NCBI GenBank assembly: GCA_027016315.1
Contig: JALWAP010000076.1
Location: forward strand, 1 to 37,866
Reading direction: 5' to 3'
Length of the DNA stretch: 37,866 bases
Source of the DNA: Anaerolineae bacterium
Lineage (GTDB): Bacteria; Chloroflexota; Anaerolineae; S016-19
Below, one piece after another: positions 16,172-24,973 of this stretch (position 1 is its first letter; every line of letters begins with the position of its first letter). The position numbers were made by a program, and so were the translations under genes. Under the pieces are notes generated by a model that was not told the DNA's origin, ran no database searches, and saw only the letters and a program-made list of their open reading frames with translations.

Positions 16172-19100
16172 ATGCGAGAACTACGGGTATTTTTTCTCGG
16201 CAGGTTCGAACTTCATTACAGACAAAGCAGCGAAGCGGAATGGAAGAAACTTACCCTCCCCCCAACTGCCAAATCCAGATCTTTGCTGGCCTACCTGATA
16301 ATCCACCGTGACATCGCACACTCCAGGGATAAATTGTCGGAACTCTTTTGGGGCGATGCCCCCCAGAAAAAGGCCAAGCGCTCTTTATCCACCTCACTGT
16401 GGCACATCCGTCGTTGTTTTCCCGAAGACGCCGATCCGGTGAAGTCCGATACGAAATGGGTGCAGTTTGACTTTCCGGGAGCGCTCACGGTGGATGCAGA
16501 GCAAATCGAGATGCTGTGTAAGGGGAACTCCACGGATTCTCTTCAGTTATGTGTGAACCTGTACAAAGGGGATTTCCTCACAGGGTTTTACGACGATTGG
16601 GCAGTCAATCTGCAGTACCGACTGCAATCGATCTTCATGGGTTCCTTGGAACGGCTGATGAAAGGCCATGAGGCTTCTGGGAACGATGCTGAGGCTTTGG
16701 AAGCCGCACTCCGTCTGCTGGAGCTCGATCCCCTTTCAGAGTTGGCCTATCAAACCTCGATGCGGGCATATCTGCGCCTGGGACAGCGGGAAAGGGCTCT
16801 GAAGATGTACGAGCGACTTGTGACGAATCTCCGGCAGGAGCTGGGTGCCGAGCCATCGCCTGAAACAAAGGCTCTCCATCAAAGGATTCTGGATGGAACT
16901 TGGGCAGAAGATGCTCCACAGGCGTCTATCGAGCTGAAAAGAAACGCATCCTTTCCGAGAAAAGGACTCCATTTAGAGAGTTCCCCTCCGCTCGTTGGGA
17001 GAACCGCCGAGATGAGCTCCCTTCGAGAACTGTGGAGGAAAGCCGTGCAGGGTGAGCGACAAATCGTATTCCTTCACGGAGAATCCGGCATAGGGAAAAC
17101 GAGGCTGACCCTGGAGATGGGGCGGTACGTGCGCCAGCGTGGCGGTGTGGAGCTGCGAGGGGATTGTTCCAGGTACGAGCAGAGCGAGCCTTACGGTCCC
17201 ATGGTGGAAGTCCTCAGGGAAGCTGTCGGGACCAGCGGCGACGCTTTGCTCACCTCCATGCCGGAATGGCAGATCTCCGTGCTGGCGCGCCTGGCACCGG
17301 AGATATCGCGGAGATCTCCCGGAAGAGGCGTTTTCGGGCCTGGAGCCGAAACGGAACAAAAGCACCTTTTCATCGCTCTGACGAACCTGCTGGCCTCAAT
17401 TGCCCGTAGAGCGCCTCTGCTTTTGACCATCGAAGACCTGCACTGGGCTCACAAATCTACCCTGGCCTGGTTGGACATTCTGGCGCACCGTACTTCCACG
17501 GCACCGATGATGTTGCTCCTTACCTTTCGAGACGAAGAAATGCATCGGGGGCAACTGCTGCCGCACTTCGTGATCGAATTGCAAAAAGAGGGGTTGGCGT
17601 CGAGCCTGACGGTCGATCGTCTCTCCAGGGAAGCGCTGAGAACCTGGCTGAAGGGATTGGACGATGGACTCATACTACAGATCCACAATCACACGGAAGG
17701 CAACCCCTTCTTCGTTCTCGAAACCCTGAGAGCACTGCAAGATCAGCGGAAAATCGCGGCCGAAGGTACATCCTGGAGAGTGCTGACCCCCGTAGAACAC
17801 CTCCCGGTGCCGGATACCGTGCGCAAGGTGGTAGAAATGCGCCTGCAACAACTGCCGATCGGAACAAGGAGGTTCCTCGAGATAGCGGCGACAATCGGCA
17901 GATCGTTCGACTGGGACGTCCTGGTGCTTGCCTCCGGGTACAGCGAGGAATCTTCGCTTGAGCACCTTTCCGCCCTGTTGGAGCGGCAGATAGTGCGCGA
18001 AGCCCAGGGAGCGTTCTCGCATGACTACGAATTCGAGCATCACCTCGTCCACGAGACCGTATACAGCTCCATCTCGGAAAGTCGCCGAAAGAAGTACCAC
18101 GAATCCATCGCTAAAGCCCTGGTGGAGCTACGGAAAGGTTCCCCAGGGGAAGCATCTGAGATAGCGTTCCACCTTTCGGAAGCTGGCAATAGGGATGCTG
18201 CCAGACCATTTTTCCTGGAAGCGGGGGATTACGCTGCCACCGTTGCAGCGGTGGACGAGGCAGTAGAACACTATCGGCAGGCGCTGGAGTCTATTCAAAG
18301 CCCCGGAGAGGGACTACAAAAGGCGATCCTGAACAGGAAGATTGGGGAAGTGTATTTTCACAAAGGAGAGCTTCCTCAATCTGAAGAACGGCTCAAGGCG
18401 GCTTTACGTTTGCTCGATAGGCCGTTCCCCGAGGGTACATGGTCCATAAGGATCGCGATATTGAAGGCCTTGAGCAAATACGCTACCTCATGGCTCTTCC
18501 CCTTGGGCGTGCAAAAGCGGGAGAAAGGCATCTCTACGAGTATCGAAGAGGAAGTGGACGTATACACCACTCTGGGTTGGATCTACAGCGTGCAGTCCCG
18601 CTACGAAGAGTACCTGGTGGTCTCCATGCGCGCTCTCAACGTCTCCAAGAGAAGCGGCCTTCAGCGGGGAGTGGCTATGGCTGCAACTGCGTTGGGCCTT
18701 GCCGCGGATTTCATACCCATGTTCTCTTTGGCGGAGCATTTCTACAAGATGGCGAACAAGGCGTCTGCTCAGGTGACCCGACCCGCCGAAAAGGGGTTTG
18801 TCCATTTTGGCCAGTCGTATCACAGCTATTTGAGGGGAAGGGGAGCAGAGGCCTTCAAGCACGCCAGGCTCTCTTCCGAGGGCTATCTCCAGGCAGGCGA
18901 TGTGCACAGGTGGGCTCTGAGCATGCAGATACAGGCATATGTGCATGAACATCGGGGTGATCTGAAGTCGATGGAAGCAATCTCGTCGGAAGTCCACCGC
19001 ATCGGGACGGAAATGGAAGCGCCGCGTGCTGTTTGTGCAGGAGAAGCTCTGATGGGAGCGCTGTCGAGGCACAAAGGGGAATTGGAGGAAGCGATTTGTC

Positions 19101-19687
19101 ACGCCCGGCGAGCTGTCAGCCTCGCCGAGCAATTGCCCGATTACCTTGCGCTCGCCGAAAACCTTGGCGATCTCGGGAGATGCTATCTTATGGCGGGTGA
19201 TTGGCCGTCGGCGTGGTCGGCGCTGAAAAAGGGCGAAGAGATCGTCTCTCGGCACGATGTGCAAGGCGATTCTCTTGGACGGTTCCTCAACAGCATGGCC
19301 GAGGCGTACCTGGCGGCAGCCGAAGATTTCTTCCCTCGTCAGCGTTCCCAGTGGCTGCGTGAGGCAAAGGAAGCTGTCAAGAAGGCCTTGAAGCAGGGAC
19401 GCGCCTTCGTCCCTGGACTTCCGGAGGCTTACCGCCTTAAAGGACGTTACGAATGGCTTTCGGAGCATCCAAAATCGGCGATCAAGTGGTGGAATCGATC
19501 CATCGAGCTCGCTTCCCAGCTCGGAAACGCCATGGATGTCGGCATCACGAGCCTGGAAATGGGATTGCGCACGAGTGATAGAGAACTCTATAGGAAAGGG
19601 GAAAACGAGTTGCTTGCTCTCGGGGCGCTCTGCGAGATCGAGCACGTGAAAAACTCCTTCCTGAAGGGCAGTACCGCCCTGCAGTAA
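16172..19687 (+). CDS. BTAD/SARP-type activator with AAA ATPase and TPR domains
   Basis: This 1171-residue regulator starts with an OmpR-like winged helix (about 1-100) in which KSRSLLAYLIIH and LSELFWGD are typical. A bacterial transcriptional activator domain follows (about 105-245, ending ELGAEPSPETKALHQRIL). Next is an AAA_16 ATPase (from about 274; Walker A GESGIGKT 303-310, Walker B-like LLLTIEDLHWAH), then a long helical TPR region to the end. Large regulators of this plan (AfsR/GutR/MalT-like) integrate ATP and ligand or protein binding. The ATG at 16172 follows AGGAG by 8 bases; an ATG at 16133 lacks a ribosome site. A direct repeat of the type such proteins bind lies just downstream at 19828-19848. 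Confidence 0.93.
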   Translation: MRELRVFFLGRFELHYRQSSEAEWKKLTLPPTAKSRSLLAYLIIHRDIAHSRDKLSELFWGDAPQKKAKRSLSTSLWHIRRCFPEDADPVKSDTKWVQFDFPGALTVDAEQIEMLCKGNSTDSLQLCVNLYKGDFLTGFYDDWAVNLQYRLQSIFMGSLERLMKGHEASGNDAEALEAALRLLELDPLSELAYQTSMRAYLRLGQRERALKMYERLVTNLRQELGAEPSPETKALHQRILDGTWAEDAPQASIELKRNASFPRKGLHLESSPPLVGRTAEMSSLRELWRKAVQGERQIVFLHGESGIGKTRLTLEMGRYVRQRGGVELRGDCSRYEQSEPYGPMVEVLREAVGTSGDALLTSMPEWQISVLARLAPEISRRSPGRGVFGPGAETEQKHLFIALTNLLASIARRAPLLLTIEDLHWAHKSTLAWLDILAHRTSTAPMMLLLTFRDEEMHRGQLLPHFVIELQKEGLASSLTVDRLSREALRTWLKGLDDGLILQIHNHTEGNPFFVLETLRALQDQRKIAAEGTSWRVLTPVEHLPVPDTVRKVVEMRLQQLPIGTRRFLEIAATIGRSFDWDVLVLASGYSEESSLEHLSALLERQIVREAQGAFSHDYEFEHHLVHETVYSSISESRRKKYHESIAKALVELRKGSPGEASEIAFHLSEAGNRDAARPFFLEAGDYAATVAAVDEAVEHYRQALESIQSPGEGLQKAILNRKIGEVYFHKGELPQSEERLKAALRLLDRPFPEGTWSIRIAILKALSKYATSWLFPLGVQKREKGISTSIEEEVDVYTTLGWIYSVQSRYEEYLVVSMRALNVSKRSGLQRGVAMAATALGLAADFIPMFSLAEHFYKMANKASAQVTRPAEKGFVHFGQSYHSYLRGRGAEAFKHARLSSEGYLQAGDVHRWALSMQIQAYVHEHRGDLKSMEAISSEVHRIGTEMEAPRAVCAGEALMGALSRHKGELEEAICHARRAVSLAEQLPDYLALAENLGDLGRCYLMAGDWPSAWSALKKGEEIVSRHDVQGDSLGRFLNSMAEAYLAAAEDFFPRQRSQWLREAKEAVKKALKQGRAFVPGLPEAYRLKGRYEWLSEHPKSAIKWWNRSIELASQLGNAMDVGITSLEMGLRTSDRELYRKGENELLALGALCEIEHVKNSFLKGSTALQ

Positions 19688-19807
19688 GGGAAGCAGCCCA
19701 AGTTTTCGCCTTTGCCGGTTCTCCTACCTGGAATACCTCCAAATCCCAAACATGGGAGAGATTCCCAATCGTTTACGTCCACCGCAGATGATCACGTCCG
19801 ATCCGCG

Positions 19808-19819
19808 AACAACGTTGTT
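19808..19819. repeat. 12-bp perfect palindrome AACAACGTTGTT
   Basis: This perfect inverted repeat lies in the gap between the activator gene and the next gene, 9 bases upstream of the direct repeat. It could be an operator half of the downstream promoter or the weak end of the activator transcript. Confidence 0.4.
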
Positions 19820-19827
19820 TCCCCGTC

Positions 19828-19848
19828 TTTTTGAGACTTTTTTGACAC
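19828..19848 (+). promoter_or_regulatory. Direct repeat overlapping a -35 element, candidate SARP site
   Basis: TTTTTGAGAC (19828-19837) and TTTTTGACAC (19839-19848) match in 9 of 10 positions at an 11-bp period. The second copy contains a perfect -35 TTGACA (19842-19847), but no good -10 follows at 17 bases (AACTGT). Direct repeats with 11-bp period over a -35 and a weak core promoter are the hallmark of SARP-activated promoters. The neighbouring BTAD protein is the obvious candidate activator; this link is inferred. Confidence 0.5.
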
Positions 19849-19905
19849 CTCACTCTTAAGATCAAACTGTATGAAAAAGTAGCAACCGTTTTCGGAGAGA
19901 CGAAC

Positions 19906-20124
19906 ATGGGAGAACTTACGCTTCCGCAGAATACTTTTGTCCTCAGATTCTGGTGGTCTATCGAGTGGGACGCGGAGCCAATGCGCGGGAGGCGCTGGCG
20001 CGGCAGGGTGGAACACCTTCAAAGCGGGGAAACCCTGAATTTCACGGATATGGAAGAGATGATCGCTTTCGTGAAGCGGTTTATGCCCTTTACCGATGAA
20101 AGGGCCGAAGATAGCAACGACTAA
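19906..20124 (+). CDS. Small Trp/Arg-rich protein of unknown function
   Basis: This 72-residue protein starts with a hydrophobic/aromatic strand (FVLRFWWSIEWD), a basic middle (RGRRWRGRVEHLQSG) and a C-terminal helix (DMEEMIAFVKRFM). I recall short proteins of this pattern, with the core RWRGRxEHxQSGE, from Chloroflexota genomes but know of no function. The ATG at 19906 follows GGAGAG by 6 bases. The gene lies 21 bases upstream of the CARDB lipoprotein gene and is probably co-transcribed with it from the direct-repeat promoter region. It has no signal peptide, so it should be cytoplasmic. Confidence 0.75.
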   Translation: MGELTLPQNTFVLRFWWSIEWDAEPMRGRRWRGRVEHLQSGETLNFTDMEEMIAFVKRFMPFTDERAEDSND

Positions 20125-20145
20125 TTCGAAAGGGAAGGAGGAAAG

Positions 20146-21585
20146 ATGAGTAAAAAATTGTTCTTGCTTCTACTGCTCTTGGTGATCGCAGGGATGCTGA
20201 TGACCGCGTGTATGGCCCGGAAAGCTCCAACGAAGCAGCCTCCGCCAGCCAAGAGTCCCGTCGCCACCCAGCCTGCGCAGCAGCCATCCACGGGGAACCC
20301 CGGAGGCGTTCCTCAACCTCAAGAAAGTGGTGCTGGAACGCTTCAGGTATCTTTCTCGGCAGAGCCTCCCAAAATCGAGCCGGGAGAATGCACCAAGCTC
20401 CGGTGGAACGTCCAGGGGGATCACTTCGGCGTGGTTCTGGATGGCGAGCCGGTGGCCGACCAGGGAGAGAAAGAGGTGTGCCCACCGGAAAGCACCGTGT
20501 TCACCCTTGGAGTCGACACCGGAGAGATAGTCGAGCGCCAGGTCACGGTGCTGGTAGGGGATCAACCAGCACCGGCGGCTCCAGGCGGGCCAGCTGAACC
20601 GCCGCCTGCGCCTGGAGCACCGCCAGCCCCAGGAGGGCCAGCTGCACCACCTGCAGCGCCCGGCGGGGCACCGTCGACACCCCCTTCCGGTGGAGGACCA
20701 GTTACTCCCAAGCCAGCTACCCCTGCTCCAGCGGGGAAAGGCGGGGTGACCGCTGACATTGCTCCAACAGACCTGTTCGTCGACCATCAGCCCCATGGCA
20801 CCCTTTGGGTAAGAGTGACCAACAACGGGCATGATACACTGATCAACAAGCACATAACCATCGAGTTCACGGGCAACCGCACCCCGCGTGCCACAGGAAT
20901 GGGTACAGGAGGCCCCGTGGCCTTCTCACCCAAGGAGTTCACTATTGGTAAACTGGCACCGGGGCAGACCCAGACCATAAACCTGGGGTGGAAGACGGAT
21001 ACTTCGCTGTACAAGTACAGTATAACTGTCGTCGCGAAGCCTAAGGATTTCCAAGATCCGAACAGCGGTAACAATAGCTATCACGAGGATCTCATTCCAA
21101 AAACGCCGCTGGCCACGGCAACCCCCATCGGCCTGACCGTGCCCACGCCGGGACCTGCTGGACCTGGAGGCGGTATGCCTGCGACTCCTGCGGGGGCTTC
21201 GACCCCATCTTTGGTCCTTACCCCTGTTCAGATAGCCACGCCTGACCTGGCGCTGACGGATCTGAAAATCAGCGGAACGCACCTGATCGCCACGATCACA
21301 AACAAAGGTCCTGGCGATCTCTCGAATGCCACTATATCCGTGGCGTGCAGCTGGCAGGCTACGAATAACACCACTGGAGCGGTGACGATGAGCCCGGGCG
21401 AGACGAAGACGGTCTATCACTTCAACCTAGGGTGGAATTCCTCGTCAGATGTCGACACAGGAATAGAGGCGAACACTGCAGAAGCTTCGTACGAATTCGA
21501 CTGCACCTTGAACTGGAATGACGACCCAGACACTTCCGACAACAGTCGATCACTTTCTACCTCGGCTGCTCCGCCTTCTCCGTGA
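20146..21585 (+). CDS. CARDB-domain surface lipoprotein with Ala/Pro/Gly-rich stalk
   Basis: This 479-residue lipoprotein has a signal peptide ending MTAC (Cys22). A Pro-rich linker leads to a small beta domain (about 66-140) with the pattern PGECTKLRW...LDGEPVADQG...VCPPESTVFTL. An Ala/Pro/Gly-rich stalk follows (about 143-198), then a first CARDB-like domain (about 200-290; WVRVTNNGHDTL, LAPGQTQTINLGW), a Thr/Pro linker, and a second CARDB-like domain (about 370-470). It should be displayed outside the membrane and act in adhesion or protein binding. AAGGAGG lies 7 bases before the ATG. Two Cys in the first beta domain could form a disulfide. It ends just before a large hairpin. Confidence 0.85.
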   Translation: MSKKLFLLLLLLVIAGMLMTACMARKAPTKQPPPAKSPVATQPAQQPSTGNPGGVPQPQESGAGTLQVSFSAEPPKIEPGECTKLRWNVQGDHFGVVLDGEPVADQGEKEVCPPESTVFTLGVDTGEIVERQVTVLVGDQPAPAAPGGPAEPPPAPGAPPAPGGPAAPPAAPGGAPSTPPSGGGPVTPKPATPAPAGKGGVTADIAPTDLFVDHQPHGTLWVRVTNNGHDTLINKHITIEFTGNRTPRATGMGTGGPVAFSPKEFTIGKLAPGQTQTINLGWKTDTSLYKYSITVVAKPKDFQDPNSGNNSYHEDLIPKTPLATATPIGLTVPTPGPAGPGGGMPATPAGASTPSLVLTPVQIATPDLALTDLKISGTHLIATITNKGPGDLSNATISVACSWQATNNTTGAVTMSPGETKTVYHFNLGWNSSSDVDTGIEANTAEASYEFDCTLNWNDDPDTSDNSRSLSTSAAPPSP

Positions 21586-21600
21586 GACGGACGGCGTGGC

Positions 21601-21638
21601 GCTTGTACCTCCTCGTTACTCCTCGAGGAGGTACAAGC
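21601..21638. terminator. Perfect 15-bp hairpin between convergent genes
   Basis: GCTTGTACCTCCTCG (21601-21615) pairs perfectly with CGAGGAGGTACAAGC (21624-21638) around an 8-base loop. It lies between the CARDB gene and uxaC, which converge. No T-run follows on either strand, so it may protect 3' ends or act as a U-tract-independent terminator. GCTTGTAC recurs at 21661 in the last codons of uxaC. Confidence 0.6.
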
Positions 21639-21652
21639 CTCAGATGGCTGGA

Positions 21653-23074
<1,422 letters not shown>

Positions 23075-23085
23075 CTATGCCCTCC

Positions 23086-23925
23086 TCATTCCTTGACCGC
23101 TCCTGCAAGCCCCCTGACGAAGTATCCCTGGAACATCAAGAAAACGAGCAACACCGGGATGATGGAGATCACGGTTCCGGCGGCAAAGCCTGTCCAATCA
23201 AAGGAATGCTCGCCTTGGAACGCGTACATCCCCACCGCCAAGTTCCGAAGGCTCGGCTTGCCGAGGGTGAAGATCAACGGGATGTTGAATTCGTTCCACG
23301 TGTGCATGAACTGAAAGATTATCACTGTAGCAATGACCGGGCGGGTCAAAGGTAGCACGAGCTTGAACGTCTGCCAGAAATTGGCTCCATCCATCTTGGC
23401 AGAATCGAACAAGTCGGAAGGTATCGTTTCAAAGAATCCAGTGAAAAGCAGGATGTAGAGCGCTCCGGAGCCTCCCGAAAGGACCAGCATGACCCCCAAT
23501 CTCGTATCGAGCAGTCCGAGTTTTTGAATCAGTACGAACTGAGGGATGATGATGGAGGCTATCGGTATGAAGAGCGTGGCGAGGATCAGCTTGTAGAGAA
23601 AGTCCCGCCCGAAGAACCGGTACCTGGCAAGCGCGTATCCTGCCATCGAGGACTTCAAAAGCTCCATCACGGTCGCCGTTACCGCGTAGAGCACCGTGTT
23701 GAAGAAGTACTGGTTGAACTTGGCTTTCGTCCAGGCTCTGACGTAGTTGTCCAGCACGATCTTATGCGGAATGAAATCTGCCCCGCTCAAGAACATCTCT
23801 CTCTGGGTTTTCAGCGACGCTCCCAGGATCCAGAAAAACGGGTACAGCCACAGAAAGCCCAGGACCAGCAGGATGGGTATGACTACCAAGTTGTATCTTG
23901 TGAACCGGCTCTTCTTGAGATGCAT
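23086..23925 (-). CDS. Sugar ABC transporter permease (MalG/CUT1 type)
   Basis: This 279-residue inner-membrane permease has six TM segments and the cytoplasmic coupling (EAA) motif KMDGANFWQTFKLVLPLTRP in the second half. The N-terminus (RYNLVVIPILLVLGFLWLYPFFW) and the C-terminal FVRGLAGAVKE are typical of MalG/UgpE-type carriers of oligosaccharides. GGAGGGGTG precedes the ATG at 23925. It lies 16 bases after the MalF-type permease gene and 11 bases before uxaC. The pair forms the channel for the solute bound by the lipoprotein encoded upstream; no ATPase gene accompanies them. Confidence 0.94.
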   Translation of the reverse strand: MHLKKSRFTRYNLVVIPILLVLGFLWLYPFFWILGASLKTQREMFLSGADFIPHKIVLDNYVRAWTKAKFNQYFFNTVLYAVTATVMELLKSSMAGYALARYRFFGRDFLYKLILATLFIPIASIIIPQFVLIQKLGLLDTRLGVMLVLSGGSGALYILLFTGFFETIPSDLFDSAKMDGANFWQTFKLVLPLTRPVIATVIIFQFMHTWNEFNIPLIFTLGKPSLRNLAVGMYAFQGEHSFDWTGFAAGTVISIIPVLLVFLMFQGYFVRGLAGAVKE

Positions 23926-23941
23926 GTTTCACCCCTCCGGG

Positions 23942-24883
23942 TCAGATTCCGTACGTTTTCTTCAGCTCTTGCGCTTTGCTCACGAAATATCCCTGAACGC
24001 TAACTATGCCGAGAGCCGTGAAGCCAAAGAGAAGCGCTGCGGCGGATGCATACCCGTATCGGAACGGAATCTCGCTGAACGCCTGATTGTAGATGAAGTA
24101 GGAAACGACGTAGGTCTCCTGCCCCGGGCCTCCGCTGGTCATCGTCACCACCAGTCCGAACACTTTCAGCGCGTTTACGAACGCCAGGAACAAAATGATG
24201 ATGGCAATCGGTTTGATGATAGGGAGAGTGATCTTCACCAACTGAGTCCACGGCCCCGCACCGTCCACTTCGGCGGCTTCGTAAAGCTCTTCCGGCACGT
24301 TCTGGAGAGCGGCCATCCAATAAACCATGTACTGGCCGAAAATCTGCCAGACGGAAACGACGACCAGCGTCAGCAAGGCGGTCTTCCCGTTGCCAAGAAA
24401 ATCGATCGGGCGATGGATGAGGCCTATTTTGAGCAGAGCGTCGTTTACAGCACCGTTGGCCGGATTGAGCAACAGCACGAAAACCATGCCGGCCATCGCC
24501 ACAGGCAACACCAGCGGAGTGAAGTAAACGGTTCTGAAAAACTTCTTGAACCTCAGCCATTTTCTGGTGAGGAGTATGGCCATGAACAGGGAAAGGGGCA
24601 GCTTGATAATGGTGTTCAATATGGCAAACAGTAGCGTGTTCTTGAACGAAAGCCAGAAAATAGGGTCTCTCAGAATATCGATGTAGTTCTTCAATCCCAC
24701 GAAATTGGTCAGTGGGTGCACCCCGTCCCAGTCGAATAGGGAATAATATCCCGTAGCTACGATGGGCCAGAGAGTGAAAGCTCCGTAGAACAGGATGAAG
24801 GGGAGCAAAAACATCCAGATCCACGGCAGATCTTCTTTTCTCGCCCTTTCCGCTATCTTGATTTTTGCGCTGTTTTCCGCCAT
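23942..24883 (-). CDS. Sugar ABC transporter permease (MalF/UgpA, CUT1 type)
   Basis: This 313-residue permease has six TM segments and a typical EAA motif, EAAEVDGAGPWTQLVKITLP, that contacts the transporter ATPase. The charged N-terminal 22 residues precede the first TM (WMFLLPFILFYGAFTLWPI). The ATG at 24883 has AGAGG about 8 bases upstream. It is separated from the solute-binding protein gene by 90 bases containing a strong hairpin, and from the second permease gene by 16 bases. With that partner it forms the membrane pore for oligosaccharide uptake. Confidence 0.94.
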   Translation of the reverse strand: MAENSAKIKIAERARKEDLPWIWMFLLPFILFYGAFTLWPIVATGYYSLFDWDGVHPLTNFVGLKNYIDILRDPIFWLSFKNTLLFAILNTIIKLPLSLFMAILLTRKWLRFKKFFRTVYFTPLVLPVAMAGMVFVLLLNPANGAVNDALLKIGLIHRPIDFLGNGKTALLTLVVVSVWQIFGQYMVYWMAALQNVPEELYEAAEVDGAGPWTQLVKITLPIIKPIAIIILFLAFVNALKVFGLVVTMTSGGPGQETYVVSYFIYNQAFSEIPFRYGYASAAALLFGFTALGIVSVQGYFVSKAQELKKTYGI

Positions 24884-24911
24884 TTCCCGTACCTCTGCTT
24901 TGCCATCGGGA

Positions 24912-24962
24912 GATCGATCTGGGACGACCTCCTGCTCAGGCGGGAGTCGTCCCAGATCGATC
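24912..24962 (-). other. Strong hairpin between binding-protein and permease genes
   Basis: GATCGATCTGGGACGA (24912-24927) pairs perfectly with TCGTCCCAGATCGATC (24947-24962), and CTCC/GGAG can pair inside the 19-base loop. No T-run follows on the minus strand. Its position, just after the binding-protein gene inside the operon, matches the stabilising or processing hairpins after malE-type genes, which keep binding protein in excess over permease. Confidence 0.7.
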
Positions 24963-24973
24963 GTTAGCTTACA

